Positions 1 to 7,594 of a stretch of DNA of 19,302 nt are shown here, piece by piece. The stretch lies in the NCBI GenBank assembly GCA_041725875.1, contig JBGRQB010000071.1, positions 1-19,302 of the forward strand, read 5' to 3'. This stretch comes from JBGRQB01 sp041725875 (GTDB taxonomy: Bacteria > Bacteroidota > Ignavibacteria > Ignavibacteriales > Melioribacteraceae). The notes beneath the pieces were generated by a model that did no database searches, was not told where the DNA came from, and saw only the letters and a list, made by a program, of their open reading frames with translations. The number at the start of each line of letters is the position of its first letter. Positions within the stretch are counted from its first letter, which is position 1. A program made the translations under genes and the position numbers.

Positions 1-1
1 A

Positions 2-433
2 AGAACAGTTGAAGTCCTGGAAATTTGCAGTTCTGTTCCCTTTACATTTCATCGTGCGTTTGATGTTACTCCCGATGCGTTTGAAGCTTTGGAGACCTTA
101 AAAAAACTTGGAGTAAAAAGAGTTTTAACTTCGGGGCAAAAAGCTGATGTTCCTGCCGGAAAAGAGATCTTAAAAAATCTGGTTAAAAAAACAGAAGGAA
201 AAATAATAATTTTACCGGGCGGAGGAATAAATCCTCAAAACGTGACGGAAGTTATAAAAGATACCGGAGTAAAGGAAATTCATTTATCGGGGAAAAATTT
301 GTTTAGTTCCGAAATGGAGTTTTATAATCGGGAAGTTGGTTTTAATTCGAATTTTCAAATGCCGGAAAACAAAATATTAAAAACAGATCAGAAAATTATC
401 AGTGAAATAAAAACTATAATAAATGCAGGTTAA
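2..433 (+). CDS. cutC: CutC-family protein, 3' part only
   Basis: The 5' end lies outside the window; 143 C-terminal residues are visible of a family that usually has about 230-250. The reading frame is open from base 2. Visible motifs fit the CutC TIM barrel: FTFHRAFD early in the fragment, then LGVKRVLTSGQ, then ILPGGGIN and a late EIHLSG strand. CutC proteins were named for copper homeostasis in E. coli, but their direct role in copper handling is disputed, so the name gives family rather than proven function. It is probably cytosolic. The stop codon is three bases before the ATG of the transglutaminase-like gene, so the two are probably cotranscribed. Family assignment is confident; function is not. 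Confidence 0.85.
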   Translation, partial: RTVEVLEICSSVPFTFHRAFDVTPDAFEALETLKKLGVKRVLTSGQKADVPAGKEILKNLVKKTEGKIIILPGGGINPQNVTEVIKDTGVKEIHLSGKNLFSSEMEFYNREVGFNSNFQMPENKILKTDQKIISEIKTIINAG

Positions 434-436
434 AAT

Positions 437-3034
437 ATGTCTAGATTACTTTTACTAATTTTTTCAGCGTTATTATTGCTCACTTCCTGTCAGGAAGAGC
501 ATTTTATAAAAAATCCTGATTACAGACAAAAAGTTGAAAAACGATTTGAGCAGAGAAAAGCTTATGCGCAAAAAAGATCGGAACAACTTTTTTCAGTGTT
601 TGATAAAAAGCTTTCTCTTAAAGAGAAAGAAGCTTTGCAGTTTTTGTATGCATATATGCCGCTAAATGATTTAGCAGATTATTCGGGAGAATTTTTTCTT
701 TCCCAGGTAAAAACAGCTTTTGAAGCAAAAAACAGTTTTAGCTGGGGAAAAATTATTCCTGAAGAAGTTTTCAGACATTTTGTTTTGCCTTACAGAATAA
801 ATAATGAAAATCTCGATTCTGCGCGTATGGTTTTCTTTAAGGAGTTAAAACCGCGCATAATTAATATGAATCTGAAAGATGCTATTCTGGAAGTAAATCA
901 TTGGTGTCACGAAAAAGTCACATACAAACCAACTGATATCAGAACTTCGGCTCCGTTAAGTACTGCAAGAACCAGTTGGGGAAGATGTGGTGAAGAGAGT
1001 ACTTTTACTGTTACGGCTTTGAGAGCAGTTGGTATTCCGGCCAGACAAGTATACACTCCGCGCTGGGCTCATTGCGACGATAATCACGCCTGGGTTGAAG
1101 TTTGGGTAGATGGAAACTGGTATTATTTAGGAGCCTGCGAGCCTGAAGGTGATTTGAATATTGCCTGGTTTACAGAACCGGTAAAACGAGCAATGATGGT
1201 TCATACAAGAGTTTTTGGCGATTACGAAGCTGACGACGGTGTTGTTGAAGTTACAGATAATTACACAAAAATCAACACACTTCCCTATTACACAAAAGTG
1301 AAAAAAGTTACAGTAAATGTACGAGATGAAAATAATAATCCTGTGGAAAATGCAATTGTTGATTTTGGATTATACAACTACGCCGAGTTTTATCCTCTTG
1401 CGAGCAAAGCCACAAAACCAAATGGAATTACTTGTCTGAAAACCGGATTTGGCGATCTCGTAATTTCAGCAAATCATCATGGAATGTTTAACAGCAAAAA
1501 AATATCTATATCGGAAGTTGATACAGTTGAAATTATTTTATCAGATAAAGAACCAAAAGAAAATTTTGTAACACTTGATCTGGTTCCTCCTATTATAAAA
1601 GATTCTATGAAAATAGATGAAGTTTTAACAGCTGAAAATGTTAAGCGACTCAAAAAAGAGGATGAAATCAGAAACAGTTATATGAACACTTTTATAAAAG
1701 AGGAAGAAGCAAAAGCATTTGCAAAAGAAAAAAATCTTGATACGGAGCGTGTCTGGGCGTTGCTTGATAAAAGTGAAGGCAACTGGAAAAATGTAAAAGA
1801 ATTTATCTCTGAAGCTGTTGATAAAAATATCAAACCGGAAAAAATATTTGGTTTGCTGGAAAAGGTTAATGATAAAGATTTAAGAGATACAGAAAAAAAT
1901 ATTCTGGAAGATCATCTTTATAACACGCCTGAAAATAAAGGATATAATAAAGAAGTTTATTATAAATATGTTCTTAACCCGAGAATAAAAAATGAAATGA
2001 TTACTCCTTACAAAAAAGTGTTGGGTAAAGCTTTTGCAAAATTTGATGAATTAAAGTCGGAAGAAAAAGCTGTAAAAATAGAGGAAGAAATAAAGAAAAA
2101 TATTAAAATTGATAACCCGCAAAATTATTACAATCTGCCTGTAACGCCAATTGGTGTAAATGAATTGAATATTGCAAATGATGAATCGCGCGATATCTAT
2201 TTTGTGGCAATTTGTCGTAGTTTGGGAATTCCTTCCAGATTGGAAGAAGCTGAAAAAATTCCACAATACTTTAATGGCAGTGAATGGATAACAGTTAATT
2301 TCAAAAAAAGAGAGAATAAAAAAATTAAGTCGGGATATTTAAAGCTGATTAATTCAAACTCAGCTGTAAAAATAGAACCACAGTATTATATTCATTTTAC
2401 AATTGGAAAACTGGAAAACGGAGTTTACAAAACGCTCGATTATCAATGGGAAAAAAGATTGAGTCAGTTCCCTGATAAATTAAAACTTGAAGAAGGTAAC
2501 TACAGATTAATAACCGGTAACAGAAAAGGTAACGGAACGGTTTTATCTAACATTACATATTTTGATGTTAAAGAAAATAAAACAACAAAGATTAAAATAA
2601 ATCTGAGAAAAGATCCTACGCCTGTGAAAGTTTTAGGAAAGGTTGATATTAACAGACTTGGAAAATTTTCAAAAGAGTTTACTGTTATTGGTTGGATTGA
2701 TCCTGATAAGGAGCCGACAAAACATTTCTTCACAGATTTAAAATCGTTAAAAGCCGAGTTTGAAAAATGGAACGGCAATATTTCTCTTATGATTCCTGAT
2801 GAGAAAAAAACGGCAGCTTTTGACGGAAAAATTAAAGAAACAATTCCGGTTAATGTAACTTTTCCTGAAGATAAAAATTCTGAATTACAAAAATTATTTA
2901 CAAAGCAGATGAATCTGCCGGGAAATATTTCTTATCCGCTTATTACGGTTGTAAATAAAAAAGGTGAAATTGTTTTCAAATCAACAGGATATAAAATTGG
3001 TCTGGGCGAACAATTACTGAAAATCATCTTGTAA
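437..3034 (+). CDS. Transglutaminase-like lipoprotein, multidomain, 865 aa
   Basis: Residues 1-18 form a lipoprotein signal with lipobox LTSC (Cys18), so the protein is membrane-anchored. A transglutaminase-like core lies at about 150-265: WGRCGEES with the nucleophile candidate Cys184, and DNHAWVEVW with His217. The position where the classic triad Asp is expected holds Gly232, with Glu235 close by, so the third member of the triad is uncertain. A beta-sandwich resembling carboxypeptidase-regulatory domains follows at about 285-365. Near 580-605 there is a second, degenerate transglutaminase-like segment (SRDIYFVAICRSLGIPSR) without a Cys at the nucleophile position. The last 110 residues look like a thioredoxin-type fold without CXXC. 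Similar large proteins occur in Bacteroidota; their substrates are unknown, and peptide or protein-amide cleavage in the envelope is plausible. No clear SD precedes the ATG, which follows the cutC stop by three bases. Confidence 0.8.
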   Translation: MSRLLLLIFSALLLLTSCQEEHFIKNPDYRQKVEKRFEQRKAYAQKRSEQLFSVFDKKLSLKEKEALQFLYAYMPLNDLADYSGEFFLSQVKTAFEAKNSFSWGKIIPEEVFRHFVLPYRINNENLDSARMVFFKELKPRIINMNLKDAILEVNHWCHEKVTYKPTDIRTSAPLSTARTSWGRCGEESTFTVTALRAVGIPARQVYTPRWAHCDDNHAWVEVWVDGNWYYLGACEPEGDLNIAWFTEPVKRAMMVHTRVFGDYEADDGVVEVTDNYTKINTLPYYTKVKKVTVNVRDENNNPVENAIVDFGLYNYAEFYPLASKATKPNGITCLKTGFGDLVISANHHGMFNSKKISISEVDTVEIILSDKEPKENFVTLDLVPPIIKDSMKIDEVLTAENVKRLKKEDEIRNSYMNTFIKEEEAKAFAKEKNLDTERVWALLDKSEGNWKNVKEFISEAVDKNIKPEKIFGLLEKVNDKDLRDTEKNILEDHLYNTPENKGYNKEVYYKYVLNPRIKNEMITPYKKVLGKAFAKFDELKSEEKAVKIEEEIKKNIKIDNPQNYYNLPVTPIGVNELNIANDESRDIYFVAICRSLGIPSRLEEAEKIPQYFNGSEWITVNFKKRENKKIKSGYLKLINSNSAVKIEPQYYIHFTIGKLENGVYKTLDYQWEKRLSQFPDKLKLEEGNYRLITGNRKGNGTVLSNITYFDVKENKTTKIKINLRKDPTPVKVLGKVDINRLGKFSKEFTVIGWIDPDKEPTKHFFTDLKSLKAEFEKWNGNISLMIPDEKKTAAFDGKIKETIPVNVTFPEDKNSELQKLFTKQMNLPGNISYPLITVVNKKGEIVFKSTGYKIGLGEQLLKIIL

Positions 3035-3057
3035 GAAAAATAAATTGAGTGATAAAT

Positions 3058-3086
3058 AATCCGGGGTTCTGCTCCGGATTTTTTTT
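3058..3086 (+). terminator. Rho-independent terminator after the transglutaminase-like gene
   Basis: AATCCGG (3058-3064) pairs with CCGGATT (3074-3080) around a 9-nt loop and runs into an eight-T tract. It lies 24 bases after the stop codon of the upstream gene. Confidence 0.85.
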
Positions 3087-3098
3087 GTTAGGCAGAAT

Positions 3099-3137
3099 AA
3101 AAAAAATCCCGGATAAGGCGGCAATCTTTTCCGGGAT
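3099..3137 (-). terminator. Rho-independent terminator on the minus strand, end of the candidate ncRNA
   Basis: Read on the minus strand, ATCCCGGA (3137-3130) pairs with TCCGGGAT (3113-3106). An inner AAG/CTT pairing extends the stem, and a run of eight T residues follows (3106-3099). No protein gene reads into it from the right on this strand, so it implies an independent minus-strand transcript. It converges on the plus-strand terminator at 3058-3086. Confidence 0.75.
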
Positions 3138-3343
3138 ATAAGAGGATAACTAAAATTTATTACCGGTGTACGAACCTAAATCATTTGCAAAGAGAACGGC
3201 TCAAATATTTGAGGAGAGTGTAAATATTTGATTATGCGATGTACTAACCGGTAATAAACATCCATTCCATCTATATTCATTACCCCAGGCACAGGGTAAA
3301 TGAGTAAGGGACTTATTAAAAAGAACATAAGTAAAAATCTCTA
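3099..3343 (-). ncRNA. Candidate structured small RNA, about 245 nt
   Basis: This gene-free stretch has a minus-strand promoter candidate at one end and a terminator at the other. Between them it is densely folded. Its main long-range helix is 12 perfect base pairs, TTTATTACCGGT (3156-3167) with ACCGGTAATAAA (3247-3258), continued inward by GTAC (3168-3171) with GTAC (3241-3244) after a two-base bulge. Inside sits a perfect 10-bp hairpin, 3201-3210 with 3222-3231, whose minus-strand loop reads ACACTCTCCTC, a pyrimidine-rich sequence complementary to Shine-Dalgarno motifs. A further 12-bp stem with one bulge (3274-3285 with 3294-3306) lies on the promoter-proximal side. I do not recognise 6S RNA, tmRNA, RNase P RNA or SRP RNA in it. 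The exact 5' end is an estimate from the promoter. A base-pairing regulatory RNA is one possible role, by inference only. Confidence 0.5.
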
Positions 3344-3348
3344 ATGTA

Positions 3349-3377
3349 AATATACAATAATTTGTTGTTTCAACCAA
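3349..3377 (-). promoter_or_regulatory. Candidate promoter of the minus-strand RNA
   Basis: On the minus strand TTGGTT (3377-3372) is separated by 17 bp from TATATT (3354-3349), placing a start near 3343. A TTTGTTG/CAACAAA inverted repeat (3361-3367 with 3375-3381) overlaps the -35 region and could be an operator. This is sequence similarity only. Confidence 0.4.
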
Positions 3378-3524
3378 CAAATAAATTATGTGATTATAAA
3401 TTAATTTGGCGCTTCCTAGTTGTGAATAAAAGTTTTAATACAAAAAATATTTGTGACAGGTTAAAATTAGAGTTAATTATTCTTATTTTATAAGGATAGA
3501 TTTTTATTAAAATAAAATCATTAA

Positions 3525-4100
3525 ATGTTAATGAAAGAAGAAGAATTAATACAAAAAGCCCAGTCGGGAGATAACAGAGCACTGGCGGATCTTGTAAAAA
3601 ATTACGAGCAGACAATTTTTAATTTCGCTTTTAAAATGTGTCGCAACAGAGATAAGGCTGAACATGCAATGCAGGAAACATTTGTAAGTATGATCAGAAA
3701 TATTAAGCAGTTCAGCGGAAATTCCAAATTATCTACCTGGCTTTATACAGTTGTTTCCAACCATTGTTTAATGCTTGCCCGTAAAAATAAAAAACATGAA
3801 TACACTTCCCTGGATGATGAAGAAATTTCTGTAGATCCGAAAAGTATTGCAGATTGGAAAGTAACTCCCGAAAAAGTAACTGAAAATAATGAATTACGAG
3901 AAGTTTTGGATGAAGCGATCAAAAAGCTTTCTCCTGATTACAGAGCTGTGTTTTTGTTAAGAGATATTGAAGGATTATCTACAGAAGAAACAGCCAAGGT
4001 AATGGAGCTTTCGGTTCCGGCAGTTAAATCAAGGTTACACAGAGCCAGAGCATTTTTAAGAAACGAGTTAAACAAGACATTTAGTTATGAAAGAAAATAA
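3525..4100 (+). CDS. ECF-type RNA polymerase sigma factor
   Basis: This 191-residue protein has the two-domain layout of ECF sigma-70 factors. Region 2 lies at about 22-90, with an AMQETF helix and LSTWLYTVVSNH. Region 4 lies at about 125-182, with LSPDYRAVFLLRDIEG and a helix-turn-helix ending VPAVKSRLHRAR. It would direct core RNA polymerase to a specific promoter set. Two ATGs are possible, 3525 and 3531, and neither has a clear SD. The next gene starts within its last 14 bases and encodes a Cys/His-rich anti-sigma candidate, which suggests translational coupling and release of the sigma factor by an envelope or redox signal. The 3378-3524 leader is very AT-rich and I see no convincing promoter in it. 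The family call is secure; the regulon is unknown. Confidence 0.92.
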   Translation: MLMKEEELIQKAQSGDNRALADLVKNYEQTIFNFAFKMCRNRDKAEHAMQETFVSMIRNIKQFSGNSKLSTWLYTVVSNHCLMLARKNKKHEYTSLDDEEISVDPKSIADWKVTPEKVTENNELREVLDEAIKKLSPDYRAVFLLRDIEGLSTEETAKVMELSVPAVKSRLHRARAFLRNELNKTFSYERK

Positions 4101-4323
4101 TATACCTTGTAAAGAAGTAATATCACACATTTGTGAAACTATGGGTGAAAGTCAGAATTCGCCAAGATGTCTGGCAATTAAAGAACATCTTGAAAATTGT
4201 GATTGCTGCAGTAAATATTTCACCAATGTAGAAACTACAATCAAGTTTTACAAAGATTACAATGTTAAAATAAGTGATGATGCGCATAACAGACTTTTAG
4301 ATAAACTCGGATTATCTGAATAA
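4087..4323 (+). CDS. Small zinc-binding (ZAS-type) anti-sigma factor candidate
   Basis: The protein has 78 residues, with no signal peptide and no membrane segment. It carries a zf-HC2/ZAS-like signature: His34-x3-Cys38-x2-Cys41, with Cys8, His14, Cys16 and Cys28 upstream as further possible zinc ligands. In this family, zinc-binding anti-sigma domains clamp the cognate ECF sigma factor, and Cys oxidation or zinc loss releases it in some members. The gene overlaps the sigma gene by 14 bases, the usual arrangement for a sigma/anti-sigma pair. The absence of a membrane helix would make it a soluble, cytosolic sensor. Five cysteines, Cys38, Cys40 and Cys41 being tightly clustered, make a redox role plausible, though this is inference. 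Confidence 0.75.
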   Translation: MKENNIPCKEVISHICETMGESQNSPRCLAIKEHLENCDCCSKYFTNVETTIKFYKDYNVKISDDAHNRLLDKLGLSE

Positions 4324-4347
4324 TTTTTGTTAAAAGAGGAATTATCA

Positions 4348-4740
4348 ATGAAAGGTATAATTCTGTTAACTGCATTTTTGTTTTTCGGTAATGGTTCTGA
4401 TATTACGGAAAGTAATTTTGATTTGATCAAAAAATTTATTCTGGAAAAAGGTGAGTTTAGGACTTATTGCAATATGTATAACAACAATCCATATTATAAG
4501 TTCAACGATTTTGAGTTTTATTTAAATCCGAGTCGCGGATCAAAAAACATTAATTGTGATCCGAAACTTTCAGACTTTGATGAAATAGTAATCAGGAATT
4601 CAAATTCAGATAAAATATATGTTGATATTGAGTTAGTTGATAATAAACTGATTTTTGACAAAGAAGATGAATCGGATATAAACAATTACTTTGGCATTGC
4701 ATTAAAAGAGATTAAAAAGATAAGACCAAAAGAAGATTAA
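4348..4740 (+). CDS. Small exported protein of unknown function
   Basis: I do not recognise a family. I start it at ATG 4348 because AGAGGA (4335-4340) lies seven bases upstream; an in-frame TTG at 4327 would add seven residues and swallow that SD. The 130-residue product begins MKGIILLTAFLFFGNG, a short Sec-type signal peptide. The mature part is acidic and mixed alpha/beta, with two cysteines (Cys42 and Cys70) that could form a disulfide outside the cytoplasm. It lies 24 bases after the anti-sigma gene and before a strong terminator, so it is the third gene of the ECF operon and a likely target or accessory of that sigma factor. Confidence 0.6.
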   Translation: MKGIILLTAFLFFGNGSDITESNFDLIKKFILEKGEFRTYCNMYNNNPYYKFNDFEFYLNPSRGSKNINCDPKLSDFDEIVIRNSNSDKIYVDIELVDNKLIFDKEDESDINNYFGIALKEIKKIRPKED

Positions 4741-4762
4741 ATTATAAATTTTGAATTTTTAA

Positions 4763-4796
4763 AAATACCCGCAACTTTGTTGCGGGTATTTTTTTA
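4763..4796. terminator. Bidirectional terminator between convergent genes
   Basis: AAATACCCGCAA (4763-4774) and TTGCGGGTATTT (4780-4791) form a perfect 12-bp stem with a 5-nt loop. T-runs follow on both strands: on plus after 4789, and on minus in the A tract before 4766. It can end the ECF operon on plus and the phosphorylase gene on minus, whose stop codon begins at 4796. Confidence 0.9.
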
Positions 4797-6098
4797 CATA
4801 ATAATTTCTTTTATCAGTTTTGGTTTCCTGATTTTAGTATCGCTTAGTTCAATAGATTTTGCAATTCTGACTTTTGTTGCTTCAAGCACAGATTTTTTAT
4901 CAGTAAACAATTCACAGATCAAATCACCTTTTTCTATTTTATCCCCTATTTTCGGGTAAAAGATAATTCCCGCTTTAGGATCGATAATATCTTCTTTTGT
5001 TGCTCGTCCGGCACCAAGTTCTAAAGCAGCCATTCCCACTTCATAATTATCTATAGATTTTAGATATCCGCTTTCGTCAGCTTCAATTTCCATTCTAAAT
5101 TTTGAAGAAGGATAGGAATCAGGATTTTCCAGAACTGAAACATCACCACCCTGAAGTTTTACCATCTGTACAAATTTTTCAAATGCTTTTCCGCTTGAAA
5201 TCATCTCTTTTGAAATTTCAATTCCTTCTTCGAGTGATTTTGCTTTTCCGCCCAGACAGATCATTGCACCGGCAAGATTTAGTGTTACCTCTTCAAGATC
5301 TTTTGCAGCTTCCCCTTTTAACATTTCTATAGATTCATAAACTTCGAACCAGTTGCCAATGTAATTTCCCAAAGGCTGGTTCATATCAGTTATAAAGCCG
5401 ATAACTTTTTTATCAAATGCCTTGGCTGTGTTTATAAGTGAATTTGCAAGTGCTTTTGCATCTTTTGCAGATTTCATAAATGCACCACTTCCGGTTTTTA
5501 CATCGAGCACCAGACCGTCAATTCCTTCAGCAAGCTTTTTACTGCTTATTGATGCGGTTATCAGCGGAATTGATTCTACGGTTCCCGTAACATCTCGTAA
5601 AGCGTAAATAAGTTTATCTGCAGGAGCAATTGATTCTGTCTGGCCGACCAGAACAGCACCACATTTTTTTATCACTTTTTTATATTCTGTTAAATTCAAA
5701 TCGGTTCTGAAACCGGGAATAGATTCAAGTTTATCAAGAGTTCCGCCCGTGTGTCCTAATCCGCGTCCAGAAATCATTGGTACGTTTATTCCGGCTGCAG
5801 CAACAATTGGTGCAAGTATAAGAGAGGTTTTATCACCTACTCCGCCGGTTGAATGTTTGTCAATTTTTGCACCTTCAATTTTAGAAAGATCAATTACCTT
5901 TCCGCTGTAAAGCATTGCTTTTGTAAGAGCTGCGGTTTCCTGTACATTAAGTCCTTTAATAAATGCAGCCATCAGAAATGCAGAAAACTGATAATCCGGA
6001 GTTTTTTTCTTTGTATAAGAATTTATCAGAAATTCTATTTCACTTTCCGATAATTCAAATCCGTCTCTTTTCTTTTTAATTAATTCAACAGTATTCAT
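4794..6098 (-). CDS. deoA: Pyrimidine-nucleoside / thymidine phosphorylase
   Basis: The enzyme splits pyrimidine nucleosides with phosphate into free base and (deoxy)ribose-1-phosphate, a step of nucleoside salvage in the cytosol. The length of 434 residues fits the family exactly. The phosphate-binding stretch is KHSTGGVGDKTS (81-92, with His82), followed by the family signature SGRGLGHTGGTLDKLE (110-125). Pyrimidine-contact residues Arg168, Ser183 and Lys187 are all in place, in YALRD and TASISSKKL. The C-terminal domain carries GRATKEDIIDPKAG. The ATG at 6098 has AGGT eight bases upstream. The broad-specificity bacterial enzyme (Pdp) and thymidine-specific DeoA cannot be told apart here with certainty. 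The gene stands alone and is divergent from pepT. Confidence 0.95.
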   Translation of the reverse strand: MNTVELIKKKRDGFELSESEIEFLINSYTKKKTPDYQFSAFLMAAFIKGLNVQETAALTKAMLYSGKVIDLSKIEGAKIDKHSTGGVGDKTSLILAPIVAAAGINVPMISGRGLGHTGGTLDKLESIPGFRTDLNLTEYKKVIKKCGAVLVGQTESIAPADKLIYALRDVTGTVESIPLITASISSKKLAEGIDGLVLDVKTGSGAFMKSAKDAKALANSLINTAKAFDKKVIGFITDMNQPLGNYIGNWFEVYESIEMLKGEAAKDLEEVTLNLAGAMICLGGKAKSLEEGIEISKEMISSGKAFEKFVQMVKLQGGDVSVLENPDSYPSSKFRMEIEADESGYLKSIDNYEVGMAALELGAGRATKEDIIDPKAGIIFYPKIGDKIEKGDLICELFTDKKSVLEATKVRIAKSIELSDTKIRKPKLIKEIIM

Positions 6099-6172
6099 TT
6101 TTTACCTGATTCTAAGTGTGTTATTTGAGATCATAAACATATTAAATATTTTTTTTAATGCAAATTATCTTC

Positions 6173-6202
6173 ATTGAAATTGGACTAGTATTTCAATATT
6201 AT
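6173..6202 (+). promoter_or_regulatory. Promoter of pepT with overlapping inverted repeat
   Basis: TTGAAA (6174-6179), a 17-bp spacer and TATTAT (6197-6202) make a good sigma-70-like promoter, predicting a leader of about 37 nt. The arms ATTGAAAT (6173-6180) and ATTTCAAT (6190-6197) form an 8-bp inverted repeat overlapping the -35 element and reaching the first base of the -10, a layout expected of a repressor operator. The same region must also hold the divergent deoA promoter. Confidence 0.5.
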
Positions 6203-6245
6203 TAACCTCGAAAATAATTTATAATCTTATAATTTTGGGGAATAT

Positions 6246-7496
6246 ATGTTCGATTCAAACTATAATTTTACTTGTGTAGATAGATTTCTAAAATATGTAA
6301 AAATTGATACTCAATCAGATGAAAACTCAACAACTTTTCCAAGTGATCCTAAACAGCTTGAACTTTCAAAAATTCTTGTTGAAGAATTAAAAGAAATTGG
6401 TTTAGCAGATGCTCATATGGACGAAAACGGATATGTGATTGCAACTCTTCCTTCAAACACAGATAAAGAAGTTCCTGCAATTGGATTTATTGCTCACGTT
6501 GATACTGCTCCTGCTTTTACAGGAAAAGATGTAAAACCGATTATCCATAAAAATTATCAGGGCGGAGATATTGTTCTTCCGGGTGATACTTCAAAAGTAT
6601 TAAAAGTTGATGAAAATCCTGAAATGAAAGATATGATAGGATTTGACATAATAACAACAGATGGCACAACATTATTGGGTGCTGATGATAAAGCCGGTAT
6701 TGCTGAAATTATGGATGCACTTAACTATATGATTACTCATCCTGAAGTTAAACATGGTGATGTAAAAGTTTGTTTTACTCCTGATGAAGAAGTTGGACGC
6801 GGTGCAGAGAAATTTGATGTTGAAAAATTTGGCGCTAAATATGCTTACACAATCGACGGTTCTACAAGAGGCGAAGTTGAATGTGAAACTTTTTCAGCTG
6901 ACGGCGTAGAAGTTAAATTTATCGGAAAAAATATCCATCCGGGATATGCAAAAGATAAAATGGTGAACGCTGTTAAAGTTGCTTCCAAATTTATTGAATC
7001 ATTGCCAAAAGATAAACTTTCTCCTGAAACAACAGAAGGAAGAGAAGGTTTTGTTCATTGTGTTCATATGGCCGGTAACGAATCTGAAATGGTATGTAAA
7101 TTTATCATCAGAGATTTTATTGATGAAAAACTTAATGAATATGAAGATTTCTTGAAAGATCTTGCTGAAAAAGCTGTTGCTGCTTATCCTGGCGCCGAGC
7201 TTGAATTTAAAGTTCAGGAACAATACAGAAATATGTACAACATAATTAAAGATCATCCGCAGGTTGAAGCAAATGCAGTTGAAGCTTTAGAAAATCTTGA
7301 TGTTAAGATTTTGAAAACAGCAATTCGTGGCGGTACTGATGGTTCAAGATTAAGTTATATGGGTCTGCCAACACCTAACCTTTTTGCAGGCGGACACAAT
7401 TTCCACGGCTTGTACGAATATGTTGCTGTTCAGGATATTGAAATGGCTACAAGAATGATTGTTGAAATTTGTAAAGTGTGGGAAAAAAACTCATAA
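6246..7496 (+). CDS. pepT: Peptidase T (tripeptide aminopeptidase)
   Basis: This cytosolic zinc exopeptidase of the M20 family removes the N-terminal residue from tripeptides. The length of 416 residues is close to the usual 405-410. Metal and catalytic residues are visible in order: IAHVDTAPA with His84 and Asp86; LLGADDKAG with the bridging Asp147; DEEVGRG with catalytic Glu181 and Glu182; TIDGS with Asp204; and AGGHNFHG with His384/His387 near the C-terminus. The stretch IRGGTDGSRLS is also characteristic. GGGGAA lies just before ATG 6246. The gene is monocistronic, between its own promoter and a terminator. Confidence 0.96.
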   Translation: MFDSNYNFTCVDRFLKYVKIDTQSDENSTTFPSDPKQLELSKILVEELKEIGLADAHMDENGYVIATLPSNTDKEVPAIGFIAHVDTAPAFTGKDVKPIIHKNYQGGDIVLPGDTSKVLKVDENPEMKDMIGFDIITTDGTTLLGADDKAGIAEIMDALNYMITHPEVKHGDVKVCFTPDEEVGRGAEKFDVEKFGAKYAYTIDGSTRGEVECETFSADGVEVKFIGKNIHPGYAKDKMVNAVKVASKFIESLPKDKLSPETTEGREGFVHCVHMAGNESEMVCKFIIRDFIDEKLNEYEDFLKDLAEKAVAAYPGAELEFKVQEQYRNMYNIIKDHPQVEANAVEALENLDVKILKTAIRGGTDGSRLSYMGLPTPNLFAGGHNFHGLYEYVAVQDIEMATRMIVEICKVWEKNS

Positions 7497-7530
7497 CAGA
7501 AAATTAGCTGAGATATAAATCACAAACAAA

Positions 7531-7558
7531 AAACCCTGATTGATCTCAGGGTTTTTTT
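7531..7558 (+). terminator. Rho-independent terminator after pepT
   Basis: AAACCCTGA (7531-7539) pairs with TCAGGGTTT (7546-7554) around a 6-nt loop, followed by T residues to 7558. Confidence 0.9.
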
Positions 7559-7594
7559 ATATTTAGACTGTAAAATTAAATTGAAAGATGTTTT

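Noticed and set aside
2051..2778. Minus-strand open frames within the transglutaminase-like gene
   Set aside because: They are low-complexity Phe/Ile-rich shadows opposite Lys/Glu-rich coding sequence, with no SD and no recognisable domain.
3099..3343. The structured RNA as 6S RNA, tmRNA, RNase P RNA or SRP RNA
   Set aside because: No rod-like closing of both ends as in 6S, no tag reading frame or CCA end, no conserved RNase P core and no SRP GNAR/GGAAG core were found.
3137..3524. Reading the folded region as a plus-strand riboswitch for the ECF sigma gene
   Set aside because: The clean T-run after the 3106-3137 stem is on the minus strand, and more than 200 AT-rich bases separate the main helix from the sigma start.
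4327..4347. TTG start extending the small exported protein
   Set aside because: It would place the SD AGAGGA inside the coding region and put charged residues before a typical signal peptide start at 4348.
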